Positions 34,834 through 43,758 of a stretch of DNA of 64,000 nucleotides are shown piece after piece. The DNA is from Streptomyces sp. H27-C3 (GTDB lineage: Bacteria; Actinomycetota; Actinomycetes; Streptomycetales; Streptomycetaceae). The DNA is taken from the NCBI RefSeq assembly GCF_030063415.1, contig NZ_JASITA010000012.1, positions 1-64,000 on the forward strand, written 5' to 3'. Both the position numbers and the translations under genes were made by a program. Numbering within the stretch: the stretch's first letter is position 1; each line of letters starts with the position of its first letter. The notes under the pieces were generated by a model that was given only the letters and a program-made list of their open reading frames with translations, was not told the origin of the DNA and ran no database searches.

Positions 34834-37080
34834 GTGAGGCGAAGAACTCCCCGATCATCACCACGATCATTCCCAGGGACCGGCTCGGCGCGGCTGTGGA
34901 CGGCGCTCGCCGCCGCCCTGCTGATGGTTCTCGGGCTGACGTCGACCTCGGCGTACGGGCGTGACGACGAAGCGGCGGCCCCGGCCGCTGCGGCGCAGAC
35001 GCTCAACTGGACCGCGGGCGACCCCATCGACCACTATTTGAGCTTCCCGACGACGGCGGTCGCCGGGGAGACGACGATCGTCTTCGAGAACAGCACGGCG
35101 ACCGGCAACACGACCGGGATGCCGCACACGCTGACGTTCGATGTGTCCGACCCCGAGTACAACAACGACGTACAGCTGAACCTGCTCGCCAACCCGAGCG
35201 ACGACCAGGCGGGCAAGCACAGCGCCACGGTCACGCTCAAGCCCGGCAGGTACCGCTACTACTGCACCATCCCGGGCCACGGCTCGATGGAGGGCATCCT
35301 CATTGTCACCGAGGGCGGCGGCGAGGACACCGCGGCGCCGGAGACCTCCGCGAAGGTCGAGGGTGAGAAGAACGCCGACGGCGCGTACATCGGGCACGCC
35401 ACGGTGACCGTGTCGGCGACCGACGCGGGCTCCGGTGTGGACAAGGTCGAGTACGCGGTGGGGGCGGCCGGTGCCTGGCAGCTCTACACCGCGCCCGTCA
35501 TGGTCCACGAGGTCGGAACCCACAAGATCCGCTACCGGGCCTCCGACAAGGCGGGCAATGTCGCCGCGGAGAAGGCCGTCGACTTCACCGTCGTCGCACC
35601 GCCGACGGACGACAAGACCCCGCCGGAGACCTCGGCGACCGTCAGCGGTGAGAAGAATCCGCAGGGTGAGTACCTGGGCACGGCGACGGTCACGGTGACC
35701 GCGTCCGACACCGGCTCGGGTGTCAACACCATCCAGTACGTGATCGGGGCGGCGGGCGCCTGGCAGCCGTACACCGCACCCGTCATGGTCAACCAGGTCG
35801 GCGTACAGAAGGTCCGATTCCGGGCCTCCGACAAGGCGGGCAATGTCGCCGCGGAGAAGGCCGTCGACTTCACCGTCGTCGCACCGCCGACCGAGGACAA
35901 GACCCCGCCGGAGACCTCGGCCACCGTCACCGGGACCAAGAACTCCGACGGCGCGTACATCACCAGCGCCAAGGTGGCGCTCACCGCGACGGACGCGGGC
36001 TCGGGCGTGGACAAGGTCGAGTACTCGTTCGACGGCGGCCCGTACCTCGCGTACACGGTGCCCGTGATCGTCGACCGCGTGGGGCGGCACACCGTCGCCC
36101 ACCGTGCGACGGACAAGGCCGGCAACACGTCACCGGCGAAGCAGGTGGCGTTCACCATCGCGGAGGGCGGTGGCGTTCCGGCGCCCAACTGCCCCGAGCA
36201 CGACGAGCGGTTGACGGTCATCGTCGGCACGGTCGACACCGGTGTGCCGAACCGCATCACGCGCAGCCGTTGCACCGTCAACGAGCTCATCGAGGACGAG
36301 AAGGAGTGGACGTCCCACGCCCTGTTCCTCAAGCACGTCGACAAGGTGCTCGACAAGCTGCTCAGTGACGGTGTCATCGACGCACGCGAGCACAAGAAGA
36401 TCTACAGGGCGGCCAAGCAGTCCGGAATCGGCAAGCCCGGCCAGACCGAGGGCTACCGGGACCTCTTCGACGGCAGCCAGTCGTCGTTCAACAAGTGGCA
36501 GCATGTGGGAGGCGGTTCGTTCGGCCTGAACCCCGACGGGTCGATGACCAGCAGCACCACGGTCGCCGGCATGGGCATGCTGTGGTTCCCGGAGCGCAAG
36601 TACGAGGACTTCTCCCTGAAGCTGCGGTGGCGGGACGACGCCCCGGCCACCGGGAACGCCAACGGCGGTGTCTTCGTGCGCTTCCCGCAGGTCCACGACC
36701 ATCCGGAGGAGTCTCGTCCGGAGTGGGTCGCCATCAAGTACGGCCATGAGGTGCAGATCCTCGACCGTCCCGACGGCGACATGTACAAGACCGGCTCGCT
36801 CTACGGTTTCGACCGGGTGGGTCTGGGCGGCGCGGGCGTGACGCCCAAGGGCACCTGGAACGACTACGAGATCCGGGTGGAGGGTCAGCACTATTCGATC
36901 TTCCGCAACGGTGTCCTGATCAATGAGTTCGAGAACACCGGCGGGCAGAACTTCACCCCGCCGCGCGGCGACGACCCGGGAACGGACGGCCGGCGGTACG
37001 CCTCCGGCTACATCGGGCTCCAGGTCCACGGGACCACCGATGTGATCTCGTACCGCGACATCCGCATCAAGCAGCTCTAG
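34834..37080 (+). CDS. Secreted cupredoxin - OmpL47 repeats - DUF1080 (3-keto-disaccharide hydrolase) protein
   Basis: A 748-residue exported protein starting at GTG three bases after the preceding stop, so the two are translated together. After the signal peptide, residues 55-160 are a blue-copper domain with all type 1 ligands: His98 (MPHTLTF), Cys144, His149 and Met152 (YCTIPGHGSMEG). Three OmpL47-type repeats follow at about 165-250, 262-350 and 360-445, each with T-PPETSA, GSGV-KVEY and GNVAAEKAVDFTV-type signatures. Residues about 540-748 are a DUF1080 jelly-roll (GYRDLFDGSQSSFNKWQHVGGG, ENTGGQNF, GYIGLQVHG), a family now known to hydrolyse 3-keto-glycosides. It could bind oxidised sugar and accept electrons from the dehydrogenase next door. 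Confidence 0.85.
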   Translation: MRRRTPRSSPRSFPGTGSARLWTALAAALLMVLGLTSTSAYGRDDEAAAPAAAAQTLNWTAGDPIDHYLSFPTTAVAGETTIVFENSTATGNTTGMPHTLTFDVSDPEYNNDVQLNLLANPSDDQAGKHSATVTLKPGRYRYYCTIPGHGSMEGILIVTEGGGEDTAAPETSAKVEGEKNADGAYIGHATVTVSATDAGSGVDKVEYAVGAAGAWQLYTAPVMVHEVGTHKIRYRASDKAGNVAAEKAVDFTVVAPPTDDKTPPETSATVSGEKNPQGEYLGTATVTVTASDTGSGVNTIQYVIGAAGAWQPYTAPVMVNQVGVQKVRFRASDKAGNVAAEKAVDFTVVAPPTEDKTPPETSATVTGTKNSDGAYITSAKVALTATDAGSGVDKVEYSFDGGPYLAYTVPVIVDRVGRHTVAHRATDKAGNTSPAKQVAFTIAEGGGVPAPNCPEHDERLTVIVGTVDTGVPNRITRSRCTVNELIEDEKEWTSHALFLKHVDKVLDKLLSDGVIDAREHKKIYRAAKQSGIGKPGQTEGYRDLFDGSQSSFNKWQHVGGGSFGLNPDGSMTSSTTVAGMGMLWFPERKYEDFSLKLRWRDDAPATGNANGGVFVRFPQVHDHPEESRPEWVAIKYGHEVQILDRPDGDMYKTGSLYGFDRVGLGGAGVTPKGTWNDYEIRVEGQHYSIFRNGVLINEFENTGGQNFTPPRGDDPGTDGRRYASGYIGLQVHGTTDVISYRDIRIKQL

Positions 37081-37123
37081 CAGCTCTAGCAGGAAGAGAG
37101 TTGCTGTAGCGGAGGGCGAGTTG

Positions 37124-37165
37124 ACGAGGCCCCCCGTCCTGCGAGAGCAGGGTGGGGGGCCTCGT
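37124..37165. terminator. Very strong bidirectional terminator
   Basis: ACGAGGCCCCCC and GGGGGGCCTCGT form a perfect 12-bp stem, continued by GTCCTGC/GCAGGGT (two wobble pairs) to a GAGA tetraloop. It separates two convergent genes. Confidence 0.85.
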
Positions 37166-37251
37166 ACCTTTCAGCCCGCGGGCGCGACCGCATGGGCCAC
37201 CGCGTGGGCGGGCGCGCGCTCCCGGCCGCCGGGGTGACGGTGGCGCCAGAC

Positions 37252-38361
37252 TCAGAACACCGTGCAGGACACCAGCGCCCACCCGGCCAGCACCAGGAAC
37301 GGCAGGAGGTGCTGGTGGCCCTGGAAGTACACGGCCGTGTGCTGCGCGTTCACCGAGGCGCCGGGCGGCAGCCAGCGGCCGATGTGCCCGAGTACGGAGG
37401 GCAGCAGCGGCCAGGACACCGCGCCGCCCGACGACGGGTTGCCGAGGAGCACCATCAGGCCCCAGGTGGGGATCATCGCCCAGCGGCCCATCAGGGTGTT
37501 GAACATGGTGAAGACCATGCCGGACGTGAACATGGTGAGCGCGAGGATCAACCAGGACTCGACGAACGGCAGGTCGAGGGCGCCGAGCCACCGGTCCACC
37601 ACCGCCGCGATCGCGAGCGCGCCGAGCAATGCGTACGCCGCCGTGAAGGCGATGCGCTCGGCCGGGTTGAGGCCACGGGCGTGCACGCTCAGTTGGATGG
37701 CGCCGACGAAGCCGATGATCACCGCGGCGAGCGAGATGTAGAAAAGGGCGAGGCCGCGCGGATCGCCCTTCTGCAACCGCTTGATGTCCTTGATCTGTAC
37801 GGGAACACCGACCGCCTTGCCGACCTTCGCGCCGCTCTCGGCGAGGACCTGGGCGACCGTGGCTCCCGAGGCGCCCGCCACGTCGAGCTCCACACCAGGG
37901 CCCTTGATCCGCAGGACCGCGAACTCCGTCTGCTCGTCGACGGCCTCGCGCGCCTGCGCCACCGTGTCGTACCGGGTCAGGTCCATCGAGGCGTTCAGGG
38001 CCTTCTCCATGCCCTGGACGAAGGCTTTGCCGCGCGGGCTCTGCGCGTCGCCGACCACGGCGGTGGGGATCCGGTGCGGGGTGGGGTTGGCCATCGTGTA
38101 CGTGTAGGAACCGGCGAACAGCCCGGCCGCCACGGCCAGGATGAACGCCAGGACGATGGCGGGCAGGAACGGCGACTCCTTGAAGGCCGTCCACTTCTCC
38201 CCCCAGCTCAGCGGCCTGCCGTGGGCGCCGTGCGGGGCGCGTTGCCCACTGGTGTGCGGGGCCTCGCTGCCGTCCGGGACCTCGCTGCTGCGCGAGGGCT
38301 CGCTGGTCTCCGGCCGCCCGCCCATGTCCGGCTGCTCACTCAGACCCGATTCCCCGCTCAT
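37252..38361 (-). CDS. DUF3533 / YhgE-Pip-like membrane protein
   Basis: A 369-residue membrane protein of the Pip/YhgE type, related to ABC-2 permeases. Residues 1-50 are a hydrophilic Ser/Glu/Gly-rich cytoplasmic tail, followed by a TM helix (FLPAIVLAFILAVAAGLFAGSYTYTM), an extracytoplasmic domain of about 110 residues (the fold that YhgE proteins use between TM1 and TM2), and five or six helices from about 200 on. No ATPase is nearby. Relatives include phage-infection proteins and ESX/type VII-associated membrane proteins. Function unknown; it lies on the minus strand just upstream (genomically) of the LigD gene. Confidence 0.78.
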   Translation of the reverse strand: MSGESGLSEQPDMGGRPETSEPSRSSEVPDGSEAPHTSGQRAPHGAHGRPLSWGEKWTAFKESPFLPAIVLAFILAVAAGLFAGSYTYTMANPTPHRIPTAVVGDAQSPRGKAFVQGMEKALNASMDLTRYDTVAQAREAVDEQTEFAVLRIKGPGVELDVAGASGATVAQVLAESGAKVGKAVGVPVQIKDIKRLQKGDPRGLALFYISLAAVIIGFVGAIQLSVHARGLNPAERIAFTAAYALLGALAIAAVVDRWLGALDLPFVESWLILALTMFTSGMVFTMFNTLMGRWAMIPTWGLMVLLGNPSSGGAVSWPLLPSVLGHIGRWLPPGASVNAQHTAVYFQGHQHLLPFLVLAGWALVSCTVF

Positions 38362-39371
38362 GCGTCGTCGTGCTTCGCCCGGCTGGGCGCGACCCGTTTG
38401 GGCTCGCCCGGCATCTTCGGATAGTCCGGCGGGTACGGCATGTCGCCGAGCCCGTGGTCCCGTTCGTCGCGGTCGGCCAGCTCCAGGAGCCCGTCCAGTG
38501 CGAAAGCGTGGTCGTCCATGTCCGCGTGGACGTCACCGAGTTCCGCGAACCGGATGGGCATGGTGACCAGGTCGAAGTCCTGGGGCTCGGCATCGTCGAG
38601 TTCGTCCCAGCCCAGCGGCGCGGAGACGGGTGCGTGCGGGTGCGGCCGTACGGAGTACGCGGAGGCCATGGTGCGGTCGCGTGCGGTCTGGTTGTAGTCG
38701 ACGAAGATCCGCTCGCCGCGCTCCTCCTTCCACCAGGCGGTGGTGACCCGCTGCGGCATCCGCCGCTCCAGTTCGCGGCCCACCGCGATGGCGGCGCGGC
38801 GCACCTCCGTGAAGGTCCAGCGGGGTTCGATCGGGACGAAGACGTGCAGTCCTCGACCGCCGGAGGTCTTGGGCCAGCCGCGCAGCCCCTGCTCGTCGAG
38901 GAGCGTGTGCAGTTCGTGAGCGGTCCTGACCGCGTCCCCGAAGTCCGTTCCCGGCTGCGGGTCCAGGTCGATGCGCAGTTCGTCGGGGTGGTCGGTGTCT
39001 CCCCGGCGCACCGGCCAGGGGTGGAAGGTGAGACAGCCCAGGTTCGCGGCCCACAGGACGGCGGCGGGCCCGGTGGGGCACACCTCGTCGGCCTCCCGGC
39101 CGCTGGGGAAGGCGATCTTGGCGGTGGGAATCCAGTCGGGCAGGTTCTTGGGGGCGCGCTTTTGGTAGAAGGACTCGCCCCCGATGCCGTCGGGGAACCG
39201 TTCGAGCGTGGTCGGGCGGTCGCGCAGGGCGCGGGTGATGCCCTCCCCCACGGCCAGGTAGTACTGCGCCACGTCCCACTTGGTGTAGCCGCGCGCGGGG
39301 AAGTAGATCTTGTCGGGGCTGGACAGTCTCACGGTCCGCCCACCGGCCTGCAGTTCCACCGCTTCACCCAT
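38358..39371 (-). CDS. ligD: LigD-type NHEJ polymerase/primase domain protein
   Basis: A 337-residue archaeo-eukaryotic primase-fold polymerase, the stand-alone PolDom of mycobacterial LigD. Motifs are SSPDKIYFPARGYTKWDVAQYY, the metal-binding ELRIDLDPQPG (Asp135, Asp137), KTSGGRGLHVFVPI (nucleotide binding) and ERIFVDYNQTARDRTMASAYSVR. It fills gaps, preferring ribonucleotides, at double-strand breaks held by Ku. The ATG at 39371 begins the conserved region. It is divergent from an ATP-dependent ligase gene, the usual two-gene NHEJ arrangement in Streptomyces. Its stop overlaps the start of the DUF3533 gene by four bases (38358-38361), so the two may be co-transcribed. Confidence 0.92.
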   Translation of the reverse strand: MGEAVELQAGGRTVRLSSPDKIYFPARGYTKWDVAQYYLAVGEGITRALRDRPTTLERFPDGIGGESFYQKRAPKNLPDWIPTAKIAFPSGREADEVCPTGPAAVLWAANLGCLTFHPWPVRRGDTDHPDELRIDLDPQPGTDFGDAVRTAHELHTLLDEQGLRGWPKTSGGRGLHVFVPIEPRWTFTEVRRAAIAVGRELERRMPQRVTTAWWKEERGERIFVDYNQTARDRTMASAYSVRPHPHAPVSAPLGWDELDDAEPQDFDLVTMPIRFAELGDVHADMDDHAFALDGLLELADRDERDHGLGDMPYPPDYPKMPGEPKRVAPSRAKHDDA

Positions 39372-39470
39372 GTCGGCCACGGTAGGCCGGTCGGGCTCTT
39401 GCCGCATACCGGGCATGGGACCGAGACGGCATACCGGGCGCTTGCGCATAAATAGTTGCAGAATCGGACC

Positions 39471-40547
39471 ATGGATCTCCCGGTGATGCCGCCCGTGAAA
39501 CCGATGCTGGCCAAGGCCGTGGCCAACATTCCGCCCGGCCCGGACATGCAGTACGAGGCCAAGTGGGACGGGTTCCGGGCGATCGTCCACCGGGACGGCG
39601 ACGAGCTGGTGATCGGCAGCAGGTCGGGCAAGCCGCTGACCCGGTACTTTCCCGAGCTGGCCGCATCGCTGCTCGAAGCGCTGCCCTTCCGCTGTGTGAT
39701 GGACGGCGAGATCGTGATCGCCCACGACGGCAGGCTCGACTTCGACCGGCTCACCGAGCGCATCCACCCCGCGGAGTCCCGGGTCAGGATGCTGGCGGAG
39801 CGGACGCCCGCCAGCTTCGTCGCGTTCGATCTGCTGGCCCTGGGGGACGAGGCGCTGCTCGACGCCCCGCTGTGCTACCGCCGCGAGGCCCTGTCCGAGG
39901 CGCTCGACGGTGTGCCCGCCCCGGTCCATCTGGCTCCGGCGACCACCGACATCGAGGTGGCCCGCGAATGGTTCGAGCGCTACGAGGGCGCCGGGCTCGA
40001 CGGCGTGATCGCCAAGCCGCTGGCCATTCCGTACCGCCAGGACACCCGTCTGATGTACAAGATCAAGCACGAGCGGACTGCGGACTGCGTCGTCGCCGGT
40101 TACCGGCTGCACAAGAGCGGCCCGATCGTCGGATCGCTGCTGCTTGGCCTCTACGACGAAGCGGGAGTACTCCAGCACGTCGGGGTGTGCGCGGCCTTCA
40201 CCATGAGCCGGCGCGCGGAGCTGGTGGCCGAGCTGGAGCCGCTGCGCATGGAGTCGCCCGAGGCCGAGGGGCATCCCTGGGCCGCGTGGGCGGATCCGTC
40301 GGCCCACGAGCAGTCCCGGATGCCGGGTACGCCGAGCCGCTGGTCCGGCAAGAAGGACGTGTCGTGGGTGGCGCTGCGCCCCGAGACGGTGTGCGAGGTC
40401 GCGTACGACCACATGGAGGGCGACCGGTTCCGGCACACCGCCCGCTTCCGCCGCCGGCGCGACGACCGGACCCCGGAGAGCTGCACGTACACCCAGCTGG
40501 AGGAGCCCGTCGGCTACGACCTCGCGGACGTGTTCGGGACGTCGTGA
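39471..40547 (+). CDS. ATP-dependent DNA ligase (LigC/LigD ligase type)
   Basis: A 358-residue ligase. The adenylated Lys31 lies in motif I ([11 protein letters not shown]); motif III is CVMDGEIVI, motif [13 protein letters not shown] and motif [17 protein letters not shown], followed by the OB domain with [18 protein letters not shown]. It seals nicks after NHEJ gap filling. The ATG at 39471 gives the family N terminus [17 protein letters not shown]; an upstream ATG at 39456 is possible. It is 99 bp from the divergent LigD polymerase gene, with which it should work. No Ku gene is present in this window. Confidence 0.92.
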   Translation: MDLPVMPPVKPMLAKAVANIPPGPDMQYEAKWDGFRAIVHRDGDELVIGSRSGKPLTRYFPELAASLLEALPFRCVMDGEIVIAHDGRLDFDRLTERIHPAESRVRMLAERTPASFVAFDLLALGDEALLDAPLCYRREALSEALDGVPAPVHLAPATTDIEVAREWFERYEGAGLDGVIAKPLAIPYRQDTRLMYKIKHERTADCVVAGYRLHKSGPIVGSLLLGLYDEAGVLQHVGVCAAFTMSRRAELVAELEPLRMESPEAEGHPWAAWADPSAHEQSRMPGTPSRWSGKKDVSWVALRPETVCEVAYDHMEGDRFRHTARFRRRRDDRTPESCTYTQLEEPVGYDLADVFGTS

Positions 40548-40579
40548 GCGTGTCTCTCGGCACGGGCGCCCGGCGGGGG

Positions 40580-40606
40580 GTGCGGGCCGCCTGAATGGGC
40601 CCGCAC
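40580..40606 (+). terminator. Hairpin between the ligase and exporter genes
   Basis: GTGCGGGCC and GGCCCGCAC form a perfect 9-bp stem with a nine-base loop, 33 bases after the ligase stop and 38 before the next start. Confidence 0.5.
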
Positions 40607-40644
40607 CGCATGCGCCCCAACGCCCCCGGTGTGAGGGTGCGAAG

Positions 40645-42702
40645 GTGACCACCACCAGCGAGACCCGCCCCGCCGCGCCGCCCGGGGAGCCGCCCGTGCT
40701 CGACAGACGGCAGCGCAATATCGTCTTCGGGACGATCATGCTCGGGATGCTGCTGGCCGCGCTCGACCAGACCATCGTGGGCACCGCGCTGCCGACGATC
40801 GTCTCGGAGCTCGGCGGCGCGGCGCACATGTCGTGGGTGGTCACCGCGTATCTGCTGGCCGAGACCGTCGCCGCCGTCCTGGTCGGCAAGTTCGGTGATC
40901 TCTTCGGCCGCAAAGTCGTCTTCCAGGTCTCGGCGATCATCTTCATCACCGGTTCGTTTCTGTGCGGCCTCTCGGGCAACATGACGATGCTGATCGCCTG
41001 GCGGGCGATGCAGGGCATCGGCGCGGGCGGCCTGATGGTCACCTCGATGGCTCTGATCGCCGATGTGATCCCGCTGCGCGAGCGCGGCAAGTACCAGGGC
41101 GCCATCGGGGCGGTCTTCGGTATCGCCACGGTGATCGGCCCGCTGCTCGGCGGTCTCTTCACGGACCATCTGACCTGGCGCTGGGCGTTCTACGTCAATG
41201 TGCCGATCGCGATCGTCGTGGTCATCGCCGCCGCCCGCAACATCCCCGCCGTACGCTCCGCCGCGAAACCCGTCATCGACTATCTGGGCATCGCGCTCGT
41301 CGCGGTCGGCGCCAGCGCGTTGATTCTGGCGACGAGCTGGGGCGGCAACGAGTACGCGTGGGGTTCGGGCATCATCATCGGCCTGTTCGCGGGCGGCCTC
41401 ATCTCGCTGGCCCTCTTCTGCGTCGTCGAGACGCGCGCCGCCGAACCGATGCTGCCGATGCGGCTGTTCTCCAATCCGGTCTTCACGGTCTGCTCGGTCC
41501 TCAGCTTCGTCGTGGGCTTCGCGATGCTCGGCGCCATGACGTTCCTGCCGACCTTCCTGCAGTACGTCGACGGTGACTCGGCGACGATCTCCGGCGTGCG
41601 TATGCTCCCGATGGTCCTCGGTCTGCTCATCGCGTCGATCTTCAGCGGCAATGTGGTCAGCAGGACGGGCCAGTACCGGATCTTCCCGATCGTCGGCTCG
41701 CTGGTGATGGGCGTCGGCCTGTATCTGCTCTCGCTGTTGGGCGCGGAGTCCAGTGCCTGGCTGGAGTCGCTCTACATGTTCGTGCTCGGCGTCGGTATCG
41801 GCCTGTGCATGCAGGTGCTGACGATCGCCGTGCAGAACACAGTGGAGTACACCGACCTCGGCACGGCGACCTCCGGCGTGACCTTCTTCCGTACGCTCGG
41901 CAGCTCGTTCGGCACCGCCGTGTTCGGCACGATCTACGCCAACTCCCTCGCACCCAAGCTCAAGGAGGGCGTCGCCGAGGCCGCGCGGGTGGGCGGCGGG
42001 GCGGACCCGGCCACCGTGGCCAAGGCCGCCCAGAGCCCGGAGGGGCTGCATACGCTGCCGAGCGCCCAGGCCGAGCCGATCATCGGGGCGTACGCCGACT
42101 CGCTGCACACCGTCTTCCTGTGGACGGTTCCCGTCGCGATCGTGGGTTTCCTGGTCGCGCTGTTCCTCAAGCAGGTCAAGCTGCGCGACACCGCCCGTGC
42201 GAGCTCCGCGAACATGGGTGAGGGGTTCGCCTCGCCGAGTTCGGGTGATTCGTCGAAGCTCCTGGAACTGTCCGTCGCGAAGATCCTGCAGAAGAAGGGC
42301 GACCACACGGCGCGGCGCATCATCAACGCGTCCGACACCAGGCTGGACATCGCCGGGGCCTGGGCGGTGATGCAGGTCGCCCAGTTCACCCGCCTGGTCG
42401 GACACGCCAGCCTCGGCCTGATCGCGACCCGTCGCAGTATCCCGCCCGAGGTACTGCTCCCGATCTTCGACCGGATGGTGGACGAGGGCTACCTCACCCG
42501 TGACGCGAACCTGCTGTCGCACACGGCGGCCGGAGAGCGCGAGGCCGAACTGATCGCGAAGGCCTGGGCCCAGTGGCTCGGCGAGCAACTGGAGCAGGAC
42601 GGCGGGCGGCCGGGCGGCACGGAACTACTGGCCGCCGTCGACACGATCGCCAAGCGGCTGCTCGCGGAGGACCTGGCGCACGGGGTGCCTGCCGGGCACT
42701 GA
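40645..42702 (+). CDS. DHA2 (EmrB/QacA-like) drug exporter with C-terminal winged-helix-like domain
   Basis: A 685-residue major facilitator protein beginning at GTG. The first 510 residues form a 14-helix DHA2 drug:proton antiporter, with motif D1 ([22 protein letters not shown]), motif A ([13 protein letters not shown]) and motif C ([19 protein letters not shown]). After the last helix ([20 protein letters not shown]) there is a soluble cytoplasmic extension of about 170 residues. Part of it ([31 protein letters not shown]) reads like the recognition helix and wing of a MarR-type domain. Such tails occur in streptomycete exporters and could sense substrate or bind DNA or protein. The extension is about 180 residues beyond the usual DHA2 length. 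Confidence 0.88.
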   Translation: MTTTSETRPAAPPGEPPVLDRRQRNIVFGTIMLGMLLAALDQTIVGTALPTIVSELGGAAHMSWVVTAYLLAETVAAVLVGKFGDLFGRKVVFQVSAIIFITGSFLCGLSGNMTMLIAWRAMQGIGAGGLMVTSMALIADVIPLRERGKYQGAIGAVFGIATVIGPLLGGLFTDHLTWRWAFYVNVPIAIVVVIAAARNIPAVRSAAKPVIDYLGIALVAVGASALILATSWGGNEYAWGSGIIIGLFAGGLISLALFCVVETRAAEPMLPMRLFSNPVFTVCSVLSFVVGFAMLGAMTFLPTFLQYVDGDSATISGVRMLPMVLGLLIASIFSGNVVSRTGQYRIFPIVGSLVMGVGLYLLSLLGAESSAWLESLYMFVLGVGIGLCMQVLTIAVQNTVEYTDLGTATSGVTFFRTLGSSFGTAVFGTIYANSLAPKLKEGVAEAARVGGGADPATVAKAAQSPEGLHTLPSAQAEPIIGAYADSLHTVFLWTVPVAIVGFLVALFLKQVKLRDTARASSANMGEGFASPSSGDSSKLLELSVAKILQKKGDHTARRIINASDTRLDIAGAWAVMQVAQFTRLVGHASLGLIATRRSIPPEVLLPIFDRMVDEGYLTRDANLLSHTAAGEREAELIAKAWAQWLGEQLEQDGGRPGGTELLAAVDTIAKRLLAEDLAHGVPAGH

Positions 42703-42719
42703 ACGGCCGGCCGGCCCTC

Positions 42720-43430
42720 AGATCGACGAGCCGACCCCGGTACCGCGGGCCGGACCCTCGGTCGCCGCGAGAGCCGGGGGTTCCGCGTCCTGTGGCGGCC
42801 GATCGCGACCCGGCCGACGTCGGTGGCCGCGTGTGCCTGCTTGGCGAAGTGGGCCAGTACATCGGGCTGGTCGCCGGGCACGATGCAGATCAGCCGGCCG
42901 TCCTTGGTGGCGAGCAGGATGCGGCGGTCGGCGAAGCGGCCGATGAGTTCGCCGTCCACCCGGCGGGTCACGGCGTCGGTGTCCTCGTACGCCTCGTCTC
43001 CCTCGGCCACCGCGACGGCGTGCTCCCGCGAGAGCCGCAGGCCGAAGCGTTCGGCGCGGGCGGCGAGCCGGCCCAGATCGCCACGGCCGTGCAGCAGGTC
43101 GTCGATGAACTCCCGCCGGGCCGCTTCTTCCTGACGCACCGCCATGCGCTGAGCCCGCTCGTATCCCTCGGCGAAGGCGTCGACGGCCTGCTCCACCGCG
43201 GCCAGCACACTGTCGGCCGAGGCGGCGGCCCCCGGCCAGGCCGCCCGGGTGGCGGCCAGATGCTTGATGACCAGGGCGCGCAGTCCGTGCCCGGCGTCGG
43301 CGGCCTGTTCCCCGAGGGCTCGGCGCGAGTCCAGTGCGTCCCTGGTGAGGCGACGGCCGGTGGCTGCGACCTCCGTCAGTATGCGGGCATAGCCGTCGAG
43401 GTACTCGTCGGACACTTCTCGTGCTGCCAC
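42720..43430 (-). pseudogene. Truncated PucR/CdaR-type regulator remnant
   Basis: From the GTG at 43430 the protein follows a common streptomycete PucR-like regulator for about 210 residues (MAAREVSDEYLDGYARILTEV, EEAARREFIDDLLHGRGDLGRLAARAERFGLRL, RRILLATKDGRLICIVPGDQPDVLAHFAKQAHAA, VGRVAIGR). At about 42795 similarity stops. The second half, with the GGDEF-like remainder and the C-terminal HTH_30 DNA-binding domain, is missing; only about 90 bp remain before the stop of the convergent exporter gene. The frame stays open to 42489 as antisense of that gene, but those residues look random. A deletion is the best explanation, leaving no DNA-binding activity. Confidence 0.7.
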
Positions 43431-43708
43431 GCGTTCCCCCGGATCTTGCCTCGCTCCTGACCCGAGCATAGAGACAGCCGGAATCCGGCCATGTGGGCGG
43501 GTTCGTGTGCCCATGGGACGCGGGGCCCGGGAGGAAACGGTCGGGCTCGGTTCGATTGCGGGCCGGTTTCGGGTCGGCCGCGGTTCGGTTTCGGGGCGAA
43601 TCCGGGAATTGCCGGGCCCCGCGCATCGGTTGGGACTGTCGGACCCCACGCTCCCACCGGTGGCCGACGACGCATGCGCCACCCTCTGGACCGCACGCCG
43701 ACGAGCGT

Positions 43709-43747
43709 GGTCCGGAGCTGCCGTACAGGGGGCGGCAGCTCCGGACC
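43709..43747 (-). terminator. Strong hairpin terminator after the RCK-domain gene
   Basis: GGTCCGGAGCTGCCG and its exact 15-base complement flank a nine-base loop, 11 bases beyond the stop of the minus-strand gene. Nearby, 43550-43600 holds degenerate GGTTTCGGG/GGTTCG copies. The rest of 43431-43708 shows no gene. Confidence 0.75.
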
Positions 43748-43758
43748 GCCGGGCGGGT

